Of a stretch of DNA of 64,000 nt, positions 10,601-20,105 are shown one piece after another. Source of the stretch: Piper betle (Eukaryota; Streptophyta; Magnoliopsida; Piperales; Piperaceae); NCBI GenBank assembly GCA_033002965.1, contig JAURVB010003339.1, forward strand, positions 1 to 64,000, given 5' to 3'. The stretch's first letter is position 1, and each line of letters starts with the position of its first letter. The position numbers and the translations under genes were made by a program. The notes beneath the pieces are model-generated. The model saw only the letters and a program-made list of their open reading frames with translations, was not told the DNA's origin and ran no database searches.

Positions 10601-11771
10601 AAAAAACAAAAAAATAATAACCAAAACACATACCGTGATATAATCAATTCCACAACCAACTTTTTTCTCATACTCTGGATGATATGGAAGGATTCGGTCT
10701 ATAATTAATTTTTCATGCTCTGCACTTAGTCTGTCACCGCTTCTATACCTGAAAAATTGGCAAAGAATATCTTTAACAACACATGCAGTTCATTACTATC
10801 AGATTCAGCTGTTCTTTATTCTCCATTTCACATTCTTGTTCAAAGAAAAATGTTGCAAATAGAAGTACGGAAGTAAACTATTATTTAGCCATCCTGCAAA
10901 GAATAATCCATCTCATTATAAGGATTTTCTTAGCTAGCAGACGAACAAGGCACTGCCCAAGAAAACAAAAATGGTCAGCCGCAACTACCATAACTATCAT
11001 AAATCAATTAAGACTAACAAAGATCAAATATGAGTGAATCAATCAGTTTCTTAATCGCATTTATTTATTGAATGAGAAAAAAATGCCAAAGAACGCACTT
11101 TCTGTAATGAAGAACCATCCTTACAAACCTAGTTCATCCCACTATTTAGCACATTTAATCACTAAATGAGCTAAATAATAAGCCTACCTTGCCAACAAGT
11201 TAAGCATCCTACATGAATGAAGGCTAATAGAGATCGAAAAGTGAGTCAATCACTTCATTTAGCACATTTAACCTCTAAACGAGCTAAAAAATCACTGTAT
11301 AATATTGTGCTATGGCTAAAAAAGTGATGCCAACGAACTCACCATCCCAAAAGAAGAATCATTCTTACAAACCAATCAATCACTTCACTTAGCACAATCA
11401 ATCAACAAGCTAAAAATCCACTGCCCATTCTGATGTTATAGCTAAAAAATAAAAGATACTTTCGAAGGAACTCACTTTCCAGAATGAAGAATCATCCTCA
11501 CGAACCCAACCAATGGAACCGTGTCCTCCAAAATCTGGTCCTCCCAGTCCAACCACTCAGCCCCGCCCCGACGATTCCCACCTCCCCCCAGCGCCGGATC
11601 ATCCCCACCCCCACCCCGATCCTCTACGGACACCACCGCCTTCCCCAGCAGGAAAGGGTCGCCACCGGAGTGTTGGGCCCTCAACCGGCCGGGGAAGAAG
11701 CAGCCCGGCCGGGGAGAGGAAGCGAGGCAGGGATAGGGGAATGGGATGGGGAAGGTGAGAGAGGTGGCCAT
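7675..11771 (-). CDS. DCL: DCL (defective chloroplasts and leaves) family protein, three exons
   Basis: CDS is complement(join(7675..7881,10634..10748,11476..11771)), 618 bases, 205 residues. Every junction is GT-AG: donor GGAAA|GTGAGT, acceptor TTTTCAG|GTATAG, donor CACG|GTATGT, acceptor TTCAAG|ATTGGG. Exon 1 begins ATGGCC in a strong context and gives a Ser/Pro/Arg-rich, acid-poor N terminus fitting a plastid transit peptide, then reaches VRMILHSGK. Exon 2 encodes YRSGDRLSAEHEKLIIDRIL then PYHPEYEKKVGCGIDYIT. Exon 3 encodes GYHPEFERSRCLFIVRKDGE, MVDISYWKCIKGLIRKNYP and LYADSFILRHFRRRR, with stop TAA at 7675-7677. Residues from about 90 to 192 form the complete DUF3223/DCL domain. Length is near the tomato protein (about 220). 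Family knowledge: DCL proteins are imported into plastids and needed for chloroplast rRNA maturation and leaf palisade development. No stops or frameshifts are seen, so it should be functional. Intron 2 is 2,752 bp and contains a TRIM. A Pol IV/V largest-subunit C terminus also carries this domain but would be much longer. Confidence 0.9.
8835..9147 (-). mobile_element. TRIM (miniature LTR retrotransposon) in DCL intron 2
   Basis: Two direct repeats of about 80 bp (8835-8915 and 9069-9147) share TTGTCCCAAAAG and GTTAAGAA...ACCAC...TATTTACTT. Reading the minus strand, the 5' LTR ends AAATTGACA and is followed at once by TGGTATCAGAGC, the initiator-tRNA-Met primer site (9060-9071 region). A purine-rich tract (CACATGAGGGAGAG) precedes the other LTR. 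Flanks are GTTTG and ATTTG, a 4/5 target duplication. The internal domain is about 150 bp and non-coding. The LTR text matches a TRIM type widespread in flowering plants (ACCCAAAAGCTTAAGC...). It lies in the same orientation as the host gene. Confidence 0.75.
9148..10633. other. Rest of DCL intron 2, right part
   Basis: Contains a less AT-rich island at about 9660-10140 with a short plus-strand frame (9893-10135) of unknown meaning. No family match and no splice pair was found, so I treat it as intronic, possibly an old insertion. Confidence 0.35.
11091..11510 (-). repeat. Degenerate tandem copies of the DCL exon-1/intron-1 junction
   Basis: The true junction segment (about 11466-11510) recurs at 11332-11375 and 11091-11132. 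On the minus strand each reads TTxGTxAGGATGxTTCTTC-like sequence then a GTGAGT- or GTGCGT-like donor. Copy 2 keeps an intact GTGAGTTC donor; copy 3 has GTGCGTTC. Between them a second module (TTTAGCACATTTAA...GAGCTAAA) occurs three times (about 11155, 11262, 11382), so the whole is an old tandem array with units of about 110-140 bp. Confidence 0.75.
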
Positions 11772-11813
11772 GGCCGAGTTGGGTCCTTGGTCGTCTTCGA
11801 AGGGCGAGGCTGA

Positions 11814-11822
11814 TCACGCCAT
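11814..11822 (-). promoter_or_regulatory. Minimal upstream ORF in the DCL leader
   Basis: The minus strand reads ATG GCG TGA starting at 11822, 51 bases upstream of the main start at 11771 and in a similar GGCC-ATGG context. A two-codon uORF ahead of a strong main start could damp translation, if the transcript begins upstream of 11822, which I cannot see. Confidence 0.35.
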
Positions 11823-12139
11823 GGCCAGATGCTGGCGAAGTGGGATTGGGGAAGGTTTTTCTGGGTGAAGAAAGATATGATACCGGGTGTGGTGATGTTG
11901 TTGGAGAATTAACACGGAAGGTTTTAAAGTTAAAGAATTGATAGATCTAGGGACGAGGATTGGTGTTGCCAACGGACGGGTCAGACCGGGTTTTGTGAAA
12001 CCCGAACCTGCCAAACCCGACCCAGAATTTACCAAATTCGTCATTTTTGTCTGCTTGGGCGAGGGGAGAAGGTGAGAATGTGAAAGGGGAGGAGGCCTTT
12101 CTTCCGTCCATTATGAGGGAGCATTGAACCAAATCAATG
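11823..12139 (-). promoter_or_regulatory. Probable DCL promoter/leader region
   Basis: The 300 bp upstream of the DCL start is moderately GC-rich near the gene and turns AT-rich by 12120. I see no convincing TATA box. CGAACCTGCCAAACCCG-type runs are present, but no named element can be supported. Confidence 0.3.
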
Positions 12140-12530
12140 CGTCTGAATGTTTGATGTGATTAAGAGATATCTCTAGTATGTCGGATGATTGAACCAGATC
12201 AACGTACATAGATATTCGATGTGATTATTAGATTCATACAATTCTTTAAAACATTGAATTAAATATATACATGAATAATATTTTGGTTTGAAATAAAAAA
12301 TCTTATCTTTTTGTCTATTAATAAGACCCATTGAGACTTGAAAACTTTTTTCTTCCTTTAAACCAAAATATTATTCATGTACATATTTAATTTAATGTTT
12401 TAAAGAATTAGATGAATCTAATAATTACATTCAACATTCGTGTATATAGATTCAATTCAATAATCCCACATATGTGGATGTATCTCATAATTACATATAT
12501 TAACTACATCCAGCATTTATGTATCTCCCA
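12140..12530. repeat. Foldback (inverted-repeat) element
   Basis: Left arm about 12140-12300 and right arm about 12358-12530 are inverted copies around a spacer of about 55 bp. The best-preserved part is TTCTTTAAAACATTGAATTAAATA...ATACATGAATAATATTTTGGTTT, matched by its reverse complement at 12360-12407. Arms diverge outward. No coding capacity. It lies just upstream of the DCL gene and looks like an aged MITE or foldback element. Confidence 0.8.
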
Positions 12531-13479
12531 AATCATGGGCGTATCTAAAAACTATGTCTAGCATGATGCATCAATTAAAACATTACTACTCGAAGGAATA
12601 AATGATACATCAATTAAGAGGTAATCAATTTTCAAAATAATAAAACCGCCAAAAATAAAACCAAAACCATAATATTCACCTCATAATTATGATTATACTA
12701 GCACACAAAGAATAAATATGTCTAATGGAATGAATGCCTCTCAAACCCAAAATTTACCCTTAATACTATGAAAGCAATGAGAGAAGAGACATTAATACTT
12801 TATCTCATGAATGCCATTATAGTACCCCACAACTATGTATCCTATATAGTCAAAAACTTTAGATAAGTACATTATTGATGCAACTATGGTAAATGTTTCG
12901 GGTCAATTGCCAAGATATAACAATTGAACTAAGATTAGTATAGTGTTTATAAACATATGCTCTTTATGAGTTATATTCTTTTTGTGTATATAATCCACAA
13001 TAACATGGGATTCATTATGTACGTACTTATACGACTATGAGGATAATAGAAAAAATAATCTTTGCTTCTCTAATGAGTCAAATTCTGCAAGCATAATTTA
13101 TTTACTTGTTACTTTAAAACTTTTAATTTATTTAAGATGATAAAATTATATAATTTTTTTTACCTTATTACCTTTAACTATAATTAATCCGATAATAAGT
13201 AAAGTTATTATTTTAGTCATCAAGGTGAATATAAGTGTGAAAGAAAGACTATTTGATTATATCCAAATTATGACTATTATTACATTATCGAAGGGCTATG
13301 TAATGTAGTTTACAAGTTACACAACCTATTTTCCATATGAACTAAGTCCATATTGCATCATCACACTCTTCGTGTGTGAATAGGAGGATTTGTGTAGCAC
13401 CCATAATTTGGTGACTTGCCACTCTGAATAATGCGTGAGTGAGATATAGTGGACGGTAATTCTTAATTAACTATTATAT
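12531..13479. other. AT-rich intergenic DNA
   Basis: No gene, RNA or repeat boundary seen. Short frames only. Confidence 0.35.
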
Positions 13480-13665
13480 GGGAACATCTAACCAAATCAA
13501 TGCACATAAATGTTAGATATAGTTATGAGATTCGTCCACTATATATGTGAGATTATTGAATTAGATCTATGAAAATGAATATTGGATGTGATTACTTTAG
13601 AGCATGGAATTAAAGATGTACATGAGTAATATTTTGGTTCAAAAGAAGATGTCTTTTTTTTGCCT
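13480..13665 (+). repeat. Third half copy of the foldback arm
   Basis: GATTATTGAATTAGATC...TGGATGTGATTA...AAGATGTACATGAGTAATATTTTGGTTC parallels the left arm at 12190-12300 in the same orientation, continuing into the AAAAATCTT-like spacer. It is a partial copy without an inverted partner. Confidence 0.7.
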
Positions 13666-14344
13666 ATAACTACTGCTCATATAGAGCTAAATATATTAGT
13701 AAGAGAATAACATTGAGATTATAGAATATAAGTTTTCAACAATAATTTTTCTTTATCTGTGAGAAGAATTCTTAGAATGAACAAAATTAAATGAGTTTAC
13801 TTACCTAGCAGCAAAATAGAATTGTAGATGTCCTCACATAAAATCCTTCTAAACCATGTGTATGCGTGTTAATACTACATGACAGATATAGCTTAACCTA
13901 AGATTGCATATATGCATGTTAGTACTTTGATAGAGGCATATTCATCATTAAATGAATGCTATACTATTTATACTTCTAAACCATGTCTAGATCAATAAAT
14001 GAAGATGTGATTTCTTACTCATTAAGTCATGTATACAAACATTGTATGAACTGTACTAAGATTAAATATGCCATGAAGCCTTGAGCAGACTAAAGCCCCA
14101 TGCCAACATGTGTGTCATGTTTAATATGCGTAGATACCCATTGATTTATAATCTAGGTAAATCTATGTATTGTAATGGCTAAATGAACTATTAAGATAAA
14201 TCATGCTAATAAATAAGCATATGACTAGGTTTACAAGGAACATGGTTATTTAATCAATTACTTTTAGAAATGGTTTGAACATATTTAGATTACCTAATAT
14301 ACAAGGGGCCCGTATTATATGAACTATATGCTTAAATTATTTTA
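13666..14344. other. AT-rich intergenic DNA
   Basis: No gene or repeat recognised. Confidence 0.35.
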
Positions 14345-15016
14345 TGGGGCGTTTGGTTGCGCTATTTTTTTTGATTTCTCAATAAATTTTGATATCAAAA
14401 AGTTTTTGTAAGTATTCTTTTGTGCGACCAAAGTTATAATTGTGTTTGGCAAAAATGATTTTATTTTTTAAAAAAATAAAGTATTTGGCACAAAAAATCT
14501 AATATCATATACTATACATTGATTATGGGAATATAAAATATCATTTTGAATAAGATTTTCTTCGTAGGAATATGTCAACAGAACTCTTTTTTTACAAAAA
14601 AATTAACACAATTTCCTCTTTCCTTTTCTTGTTTTCTACCGGTTAAGATCAGTTCTAACATATATCAAGTATGTTGCATGGAGTATACGCCATTTAAACT
14701 AAACTAGTAAAGCAAAGCAAACTATTGAATAAAATGAAAACATGCATTACACAAGGCAGTTAATAGGAAACTATCTATCTAACACAAAGTAAAATATGTT
14801 ACTGCTCTGTTCTTTGATTTCATTCAAATCCAAGAGACGCACGAGAAAGTGGCAATTGGCCAACTCGACTCGAATGGAAGGAAGACTAACTGTCAAATAT
14901 GCATACGATAAGTTCATGCAGCAATTCCTTCAAATTATTCTATATCAAGTCTGTATAATAGCTTGGGAGGAGAGGGGAAGATGGAGTCCAGGGAAAAGAT
15001 GGAGAAGAAGATGGAA

Positions 15017-15384
15017 CGCCCTTCTTCTCCATTGTCGGGGAAGATCTCCTTTCCTCTGTTTTGCTTCTCACTCTGTTTCGCCGGCACCATCTTGATGATC
15101 AATCCTGCAAACAACCGTGGTGAAGCTGGGAACCAATTTGGGAATGGAATTAGAGAAGGATCATGATCCCGTGGTGTTCCTCCCGAAAGTGAGAGAAGGA
15201 ATAACAAATAACAGCAAATTCAATTCAATCCAAAAGATGCCAATTACAATTACATGCTATGTTTTTATATCCCCCTCTCACCACGAGCCCATGATCTGTT
15301 TTATCCCGCCAGTCCATCTCATTCAAATACAGACCATTACAATAATGCCCTCTCACCCCTTCTCTTCTCACTATGTTCATACCA
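15017..15384 (-). repeat. 3' LTR of the captured-gene gypsy element
   Basis: Same sequence as 18580-18945. The terminal CA is decayed (plus strand CGCCCTTC instead of TGTCCTTC). The polypurine tract ATGGGGAGGGTCT (minus strand, about 15385-15397) abuts it. Confidence 0.85.
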
Positions 15385-15548
15385 AGACCCTCCCCATGGA
15401 AAACAACCTTGTCCTCCAGGTTACTAAAACATCAAGGAACATTATAGTTTATAAGGAACATTCTTGCATTCAGCAGGCAGCTGGTAAAGACATATGTACT
15501 TAAACATCGGCTGTTACCAAGGCTTTTAATTGAGAAACATGGAAGACA

Positions 15549-16160
15549 TCATGAAGTAGGGAACATGTTTGGCACATTTTTCCACAGCAGAAATAGCAGA
15601 CACTTTGGTTCCATTGACTGTATGATCCAAAAATCATCAATCAGATGCCCAATTTCTGAACACATCTCAGTAAAGGATTTGTGGGTAGTCATGTCCATGG
15701 ATAATTTGTGACCATTCAATTTCTGGTTCAGTTTTGGCTTTTCCTTACTATTTTGTTGTACCACATCACAATTATCCACTGCTTCATAGATGAAAAGAAG
15801 AACCTTCTTTGTAACATCTCCATGTTGCAGCAAACAGGTCATTGTCTTAAAATAAGTCGACAGATACATGCTCCTTGCAACATTCTTTAACATATCATGG
15901 GTACATTGTTTCACTTCCCTCTTTAAAATGGCACAAATATCATCTTCTTCATCTCTGGCACAAACACGTTGGAACTTATTGATAACCGTCTCCATAAGCG
16001 TACGAAACATCATCTGGACTTCCCCTTCATCCTGCCCAGCTTCTACTAAAAAGTAAAATCTGTGTCTTTCAGCTTACGATGGATGGAATGCATCACTATC
16101 AATATTAGAACCAGATCTTGGTCATCCATATCAGATTTTTGGAGAACGATAACCATGAAT
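15549..16160 (-). pseudogene. Unidentified protein-like segment, possibly a second captured gene
   Basis: An open minus-strand frame of 154 codons (16013-15549) reads MMFRTLMETVINKFQRVCAR, DICAILKREVKQCTHDML and KKVLLFIYEAVDNC, a helical, HEAT/ARM-like composition. The frame is open upstream too (VEAGQDEGEVQ before the Met), and a different frame before it reads DDQDLVLILIVMHSI. The tail has another protein-like frame (AISAVEKCAKHVPYFMMSS). It does not look like retrotransposon pol. I cannot name the family; an exportin- or ribosome-biogenesis-type HEAT protein is only a guess. Confidence 0.45.
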
Positions 16161-16188
16161 GAAGCCATATTGTGCAATTATATTGTTC

Positions 16189-16430
16189 TCAAACTTGGCC
16201 AGTGTTTCCACTGGTTGGCTCAATAAGAACACTCTGGTCAGGCATAATAAGACCTTTCTCCTCTGCATCAATAATCATACTATATCTAATCCTATCCATG
16301 ACACTGGAACATGGCTCCATCATCTCCAGTTTCATAGAAATTTTAGCAACACAAACATCAATTATATTGATAAGATATACCATTGGTGTCTTACCAATAA
16401 GATCTTTTGCGATTGTGGTATGTTTGTCGG
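16189..16430 (-). pseudogene. Captured cysteine synthase (O-acetylserine (thiol)lyase) fragment
   Basis: On the minus strand the frame changes from integrase to [20 protein letters not shown], then [20 protein letters not shown], then IDAEEKGLI and [12 protein letters not shown]. This is the N-terminal third of plant cytosolic OAS-TL (IAKDVTELIGNTPLVYLNN... MEPCSSVKDRIGYSMI... [11 protein letters not shown]). The PLP-Lys position (SSVKD) is Met here, so the piece is inactive as well as truncated. It starts at the natural Met and runs without an intron, although plant OAS-TL genes usually have introns in this part, which suggests capture through an RNA copy. Homology stops after PTSGNTG. It lies between pol and the 3' LTR, where transduced host genes are commonly found. 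Confidence 0.8.
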
Positions 16431-16551
16431 CCATATTGGAGTAATATGATTGAACAACTAACTGAAACTCAACATCTCTTCTCAACAAATCATGATAATG
16501 TTTCATCCTTAATTGTGAAGCGGTCAAATTTTCTCTCAATTCTCTTAGTAA
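16431..16551 (-). pseudogene. Integrase C-terminal remnant
   Basis: [19 protein letters not shown], then RRDVEF, is the conserved stretch before the GDWV motif of gypsy polyproteins. Frame and stop changes separate it from the fragment upstream. GDWV itself is lost where the cysteine synthase sequence begins. Confidence 0.7.
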
Positions 16552-16866
16552 TTAATCCCTATGGCGTAGACGTCCATCTACTTCTCCTATTTTTGCTGTA
16601 CCAGGAATGTAAGGAAGCAATCTAGGAGGATGGTAGGCAGAACTATAGTTAAATGCCACCCCTTGTAATCTGAACAGTTCGTTCCAAAAAGAACTTGTGA
16701 AGGTTGGGTCTCTATCACAAATGATTGAATTTGGCATTTCAAGAAGCTTGAAAATTTCCTCAAAGAACAATTGAGTGATTTCCTGAGTTGTGAATGGAAC
16801 TTTTTCAAATGTTTGTAGCAACTTGTCCAATTGTTCCTCTTGTAGGCTTGATAATGACAGGCCCAA
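16552..16866 (-). pseudogene. Deletion fusion: pre-RT segment joined to integrase core
   Basis: EEQLDKLLQTFEKV is the segment just before the reverse transcriptase. It runs directly into FTTQEITQLFFEEIFKLL and SIICDRDPTFTSSFWNELF...SAYHP, the integrase core around its second Asp. All of RT, RNase H and the first integrase Asp are deleted in frame. After AYHPPR a second deletion jumps to LPYIPGTAKIGEVD, in the integrase C-terminal region, removing the catalytic Glu. Confidence 0.8.
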
Positions 16867-17073
16867 ATTGCTTCATGCTACTACTGTTTAAAACTTGTAA
16901 ATTCATTAGTAACCCTTATTTTCTTTTTTTGAATGAATGAGTAATCTGTTTCTTATCACACAATTGACTTGGGAAAGTAAGCTGACCTGTAGTTCTACTA
17001 TTTTCCCATTTTCCGTGAAGGACATTGTAAGTGATTCAAAATTCCATAATATTGATCCCAAAGTCTTCAACCA

Positions 17074-17601
17074 TTAAATGCCTAGAACAATATCAAACTC
17101 CTGCAACTGAAGTATAAAGAAATCTGAAGATGTCTTATACCCAAGAAGATCTAACTCCATACCCGCACACTTACCCCCACAACTCATCTTCTCCCTATTG
17201 GCTATTTGAACCTTCAACCTATTACTTGTTTCCACTGGTAATTTCAATTTCTGAATCAGACTTGCATTCACAAAATTGTGGGAACTTCCCGAATCTATCA
17301 AAACTATCACTTGATGTCCACCCACTTTCCCTAGCTCTCTCATGGTGTTAGTGGTTGTGGCACTTGTCAATGCATTAAGAGGTATAGTTGGTGTGCTGGA
17401 ATCCCCCTCTTGTTCACTTTCTTGCTCTGACAAGTCCTCTTCCCGTACCACTTCAATGACAAACAACCTCTTGCATTTGTGTCCAGGAACAAACTTATCA
17501 TCACATCTAAAACACAATCTTGTGTCCTTCCTCTCTTGAAACTGTTTGACACTGAGCTTCATCCCAATAGTAATCTCTTTGGGTTGTAGATTTGCCGCCA
17601 C
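17074..17601 (-). pseudogene. Zinc knuckle and aspartic protease of the gypsy element
   Basis: 175 codons are open. The nucleocapsid knuckle CFRCDDKFVPGHKC is followed by a Glu/Ser-rich linker and the protease active site VLIDSGSSHNFV, then LDLLGY and FDIVLGI. Beyond the stop the frame reads WLKTLGSILWNFESLTM, the usual post-protease segment, so the stop interrupts the original gag-pol. Confidence 0.85.
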
Positions 17602-18572
17602 ATTAGCTTCCCCTTGCTGATTTCAAAATTGTTTCCCTTGTGAGATGAACCAGCTGTGTATTGATAGTTCTTGCTCATTGGTCTTCCATATACATGTGAT
17701 CTCTGGTTCACATGATGCTCTAAATGCCTGGCTAGACCTTGTGCATCCAACAAGGTCTTTGGTCTTCTTGCCTTCACCTCCATTCTCAATTGGGAACTAA
17801 GACCACAGGTAAAGCTGCTGATCTTTTGCTTTTCTATCATGTGACCAGCCCTTGTTGCCAATCTATTGAATCGAGCTGTGTACTCTTGAACTGAAGAATC
17901 TTGAATTAATTGAGTGAGATGTCCATAGAAGTCTTCATAGTTTGAGGGTCCAAATTGCAGGTTCATGGCCTCTTTCAACTGCGCCCAAGAGAATATTTCC
18001 TGATGCTGTTGTAGCATGTTGAACTAAATTTGAGCATCATCCTCCAAATGAAAACTTGCTAATTCAACTTGCAAGCCTTCATTGACATTATGCAATTTGA
18101 AGAACTTCTCTGCTCTACTGAACTAGGAGATAGGGTCCTTTGAACCGTTGAACTTGGGAAAACTTATTTTGGATCCCTTCAAGCAATCCTCATTTGGAAC
18201 AGTATGCAGAAATCCCTCCTAGACATTCTGTCAAACACGCTCCATCCCCAATCTGGGTAAACCTTGCTGAGGCCTTCCACTAGAGGACATCGTCTGCTCC
18301 TCCAATTGGACATTTCTACGGTTGCCCTACAATTGATCATTGATATCCAACCCATTTGCAGCAACCCTAACATGTGAAGTTCCAATCCCTTCTCTATTAT
18401 CAAGAATTCCTCTATTCCCACCATTCTCTATTTTCGATTGTAATAACAACTCGAATTTTGTAGAGATATCAGCAAAAGCAAAGAGAAGATGATTTTGTAC
18501 CTTCCTGATATGGGCTAATTCTTCCGAGTTGGACAAGGAATTTGCCCCTCCCTCGCCAGGCTCTGATACCAA
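17559..18572 (-). pseudogene. gag: gag of the gypsy element
   Basis: An N-terminal part (18572-18327) and a capsid-like part (18017-17559) with NYEDFYGHLTQLIQ, VQEYTARFNRLATRAG and LARHLEHHV, the typical plant retrotransposon gag layout. Stops and frame changes lie between 18327 and 18018, so no continuous product can be made. Confidence 0.8.
18559..18571 (-). other. Primer binding site (initiator tRNA-Met)
   Basis: The minus strand reads TGGTATCAGAGCC, 8 bases downstream of the 5' LTR end. This matches the 3' end of plant initiator tRNA-Met, the usual primer for these elements. Confidence 0.85.
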
Positions 18573-18579
18573 TCTAGAA

Positions 18580-18945
18580 TGTCCTTCTTCTCCATCGTCG
18601 GGAAGATCTCCTTTCCTCTATTCTGCTTCGCACTCTATTTCGCCGGCCCCATCTTGATGATCAATCCTGCAAACAACCGTGGTGAAGCTGGGAACCAATT
18701 TGGGAATGAAATTAGAGAAGGGTCATGATCCCATGGTGTTCCTCTTGAAAGTGCGAAGAAGGAATAACAAATAACAACAAATTCAATTCAATCCAAAAGA
18801 TGCCAATTACAATTACATGCTATGTTTTTATATCCCCCTCTCACCACGAGCCCATGCTCTGTTTTATCCCGCCAGCCCATCTCATTCAAACACAAACCAT
18901 TACAATAATGCCCTCTCACCCTCTCTTCTCACTATATTCATACCA
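18580..18945 (-). repeat. 5' LTR of the captured-gene gypsy element
   Basis: Starts TGGTATGAATATAG and ends GGAGAAGGACA on the minus strand. It matches 15017-15384 over its whole length with scattered substitutions, for example ATTGTCGGGG versus ATCGTCGGG. Confidence 0.85.
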
Positions 18946-19140
18946 GAAAATGACAAAAAAAATAAAGAATTGGGAGGGAGCGCTTCTTTTATAAAAAGCT
19001 CAGCCCTTATTTTATTTTTTCACATGTTTTATTTATATGACCACTTACATTATTTTAATTGATATAACCTCTACCTTTGTTTTATTTTTATTTTTAATTT
19101 TACTAAAAATGCTTAAAAAATACAACCAAACACCCTATTA

Positions 19141-19437
19141 TTAAGTTTCTACAAATGAAACACGTTGGCTGCAAGTAGAAAAAAATAATTCAAGTAAAAT
19201 TGTAGGTGGTAACATATAATTTTTTATCCAGATTAGGGAGTAGTGTCAGACTTGGTTTATTCTTTCCATCACTCCATCAGCTTAGTACAATTTTAGTAAG
19301 TTAAAGATTTAATAATTTAATTTAATTACATCAATATGGCTAGTGATCTGTTAATATTTGTAATTATGAATATTAATGATATGTAACTATTTTCATACTT
19401 GGAATACCAAAGGAATCTCGGGATACCAAATAGATGT
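19141..19437. other. AT-rich spacer, no feature seen
   Basis: Non-coding sequence between the MITE end and the next LTR. Confidence 0.35.
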
Positions 19438-19585
19438 TGTAAAACCCATAATTTGAATTAGGGTTTTATAATCTGAACCGGTTAGTTCGACCAGTATTTT
19501 CAGTCGAGTTAAGCTTTAATTATGAGACAACCATTTATGAGACAACTATTCATTTTTCTCACTGACACTCATTTTCTTCCCTTGA

Positions 19586-19596
19586 TATATATATAC
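19586..19596 (+). promoter_or_regulatory. Probable LTR TATA box
   Basis: An 11-base run of alternating TA is followed within about 40 bases by a long CT-rich stretch (19635-19690), a layout usual for a plant promoter and leader. Other LTRs here show the same order, for example TATATATAG at 34957-34964. Confidence 0.4.
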
Positions 19597-20032
19597 ATCT
19601 TCTACACTTCTGACACTGTCATAATTTAGCCACCACCATCCTTCTCACCCAACTTCTTTCTTCTTTTTCTTCCTTCTCTTTTCCAACAATCCTCATTCAA
19701 GCTGGCCACAACTTCGTTGCCATCACAGCAAGAGTGATGATTAGGTATGGAGTAGGAGCTCACCATTTAGGTGCTAAGACATGCTCGGAGTTTTTACCAT
19801 GTCCGTTTAAGACTTGCTCCTGATTTATTGTTTTATTCTATCGTGATTTAATTTTTACAAATTGTAGGATGAGTTGAATGGTGTTTTATTAGATCCCATT
19901 TAGCTTGGGCTATTTATTCGAATAGTTTTTCGGATTAATAACCCTCGAGGATGAGATCCCTCAAGTATATTTTCAAAAACAAGATCCACCACAAGTTGCT
20001 TTCAGGCCTATTATATATATCCCTACCAAGAC

Positions 20033-20066
<34 letters not shown>

Positions 20067-20105
20067 GTAGTTTCCATGTTTTTCGATAATTGTACTACAC
20101 TAATG

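Larger units (their letters stand above)
15017..18945 (-). mobile_element. Degenerate Ty3/gypsy element with internal deletion and captured host sequence
   Basis: LTRs of 366-368 bp at both ends, tRNA-Met primer site, polypurine tract, gag, zinc knuckle and protease are present. Reverse transcriptase, RNase H and most of the integrase are gone. Order on the minus strand: 5' LTR (18580-18945), gag (18572-17559), zinc knuckle/protease (17601-17074), pre-RT remnant fused to integrase, integrase C-terminal remnant, cysteine synthase fragment, unidentified fragment, 3' LTR (15384-15017). Flanking 5-mers (TGGAA and GAAAA) do not match well, so target duplication is unconfirmed. The gag and CFRCDxxxxPGHKC knuckle resemble chromovirus-type gypsy elements. 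Confidence 0.85.
14345..19137. mobile_element. Harbinger/Tourist-like MITE split by a gypsy element
   Basis: Left end TGGGGCGTTTGGTTG (14345-14359) and right end, read inverted, TAGGGTGTTTGGTTG (19123-19137) match at 13 of 15 positions. Both are flanked by TTA (14342-14344 and 19138-19140), the 3-bp target duplication of PIF/Harbinger elements. With the inserted retroelement (15017-18945) removed, the remainder is about 860 bp, AT-rich and non-coding except for a less AT-rich block at 14800-15010 that I cannot assign. Confidence 0.5.

Noticed and set aside
11484..11813. Plus-strand frames of 71-109 codons over DCL exon 1
   Set aside because: Shadows of the minus-strand GC-rich exon; no family resemblance, whereas the minus frame splices into a full DUF3223 domain.
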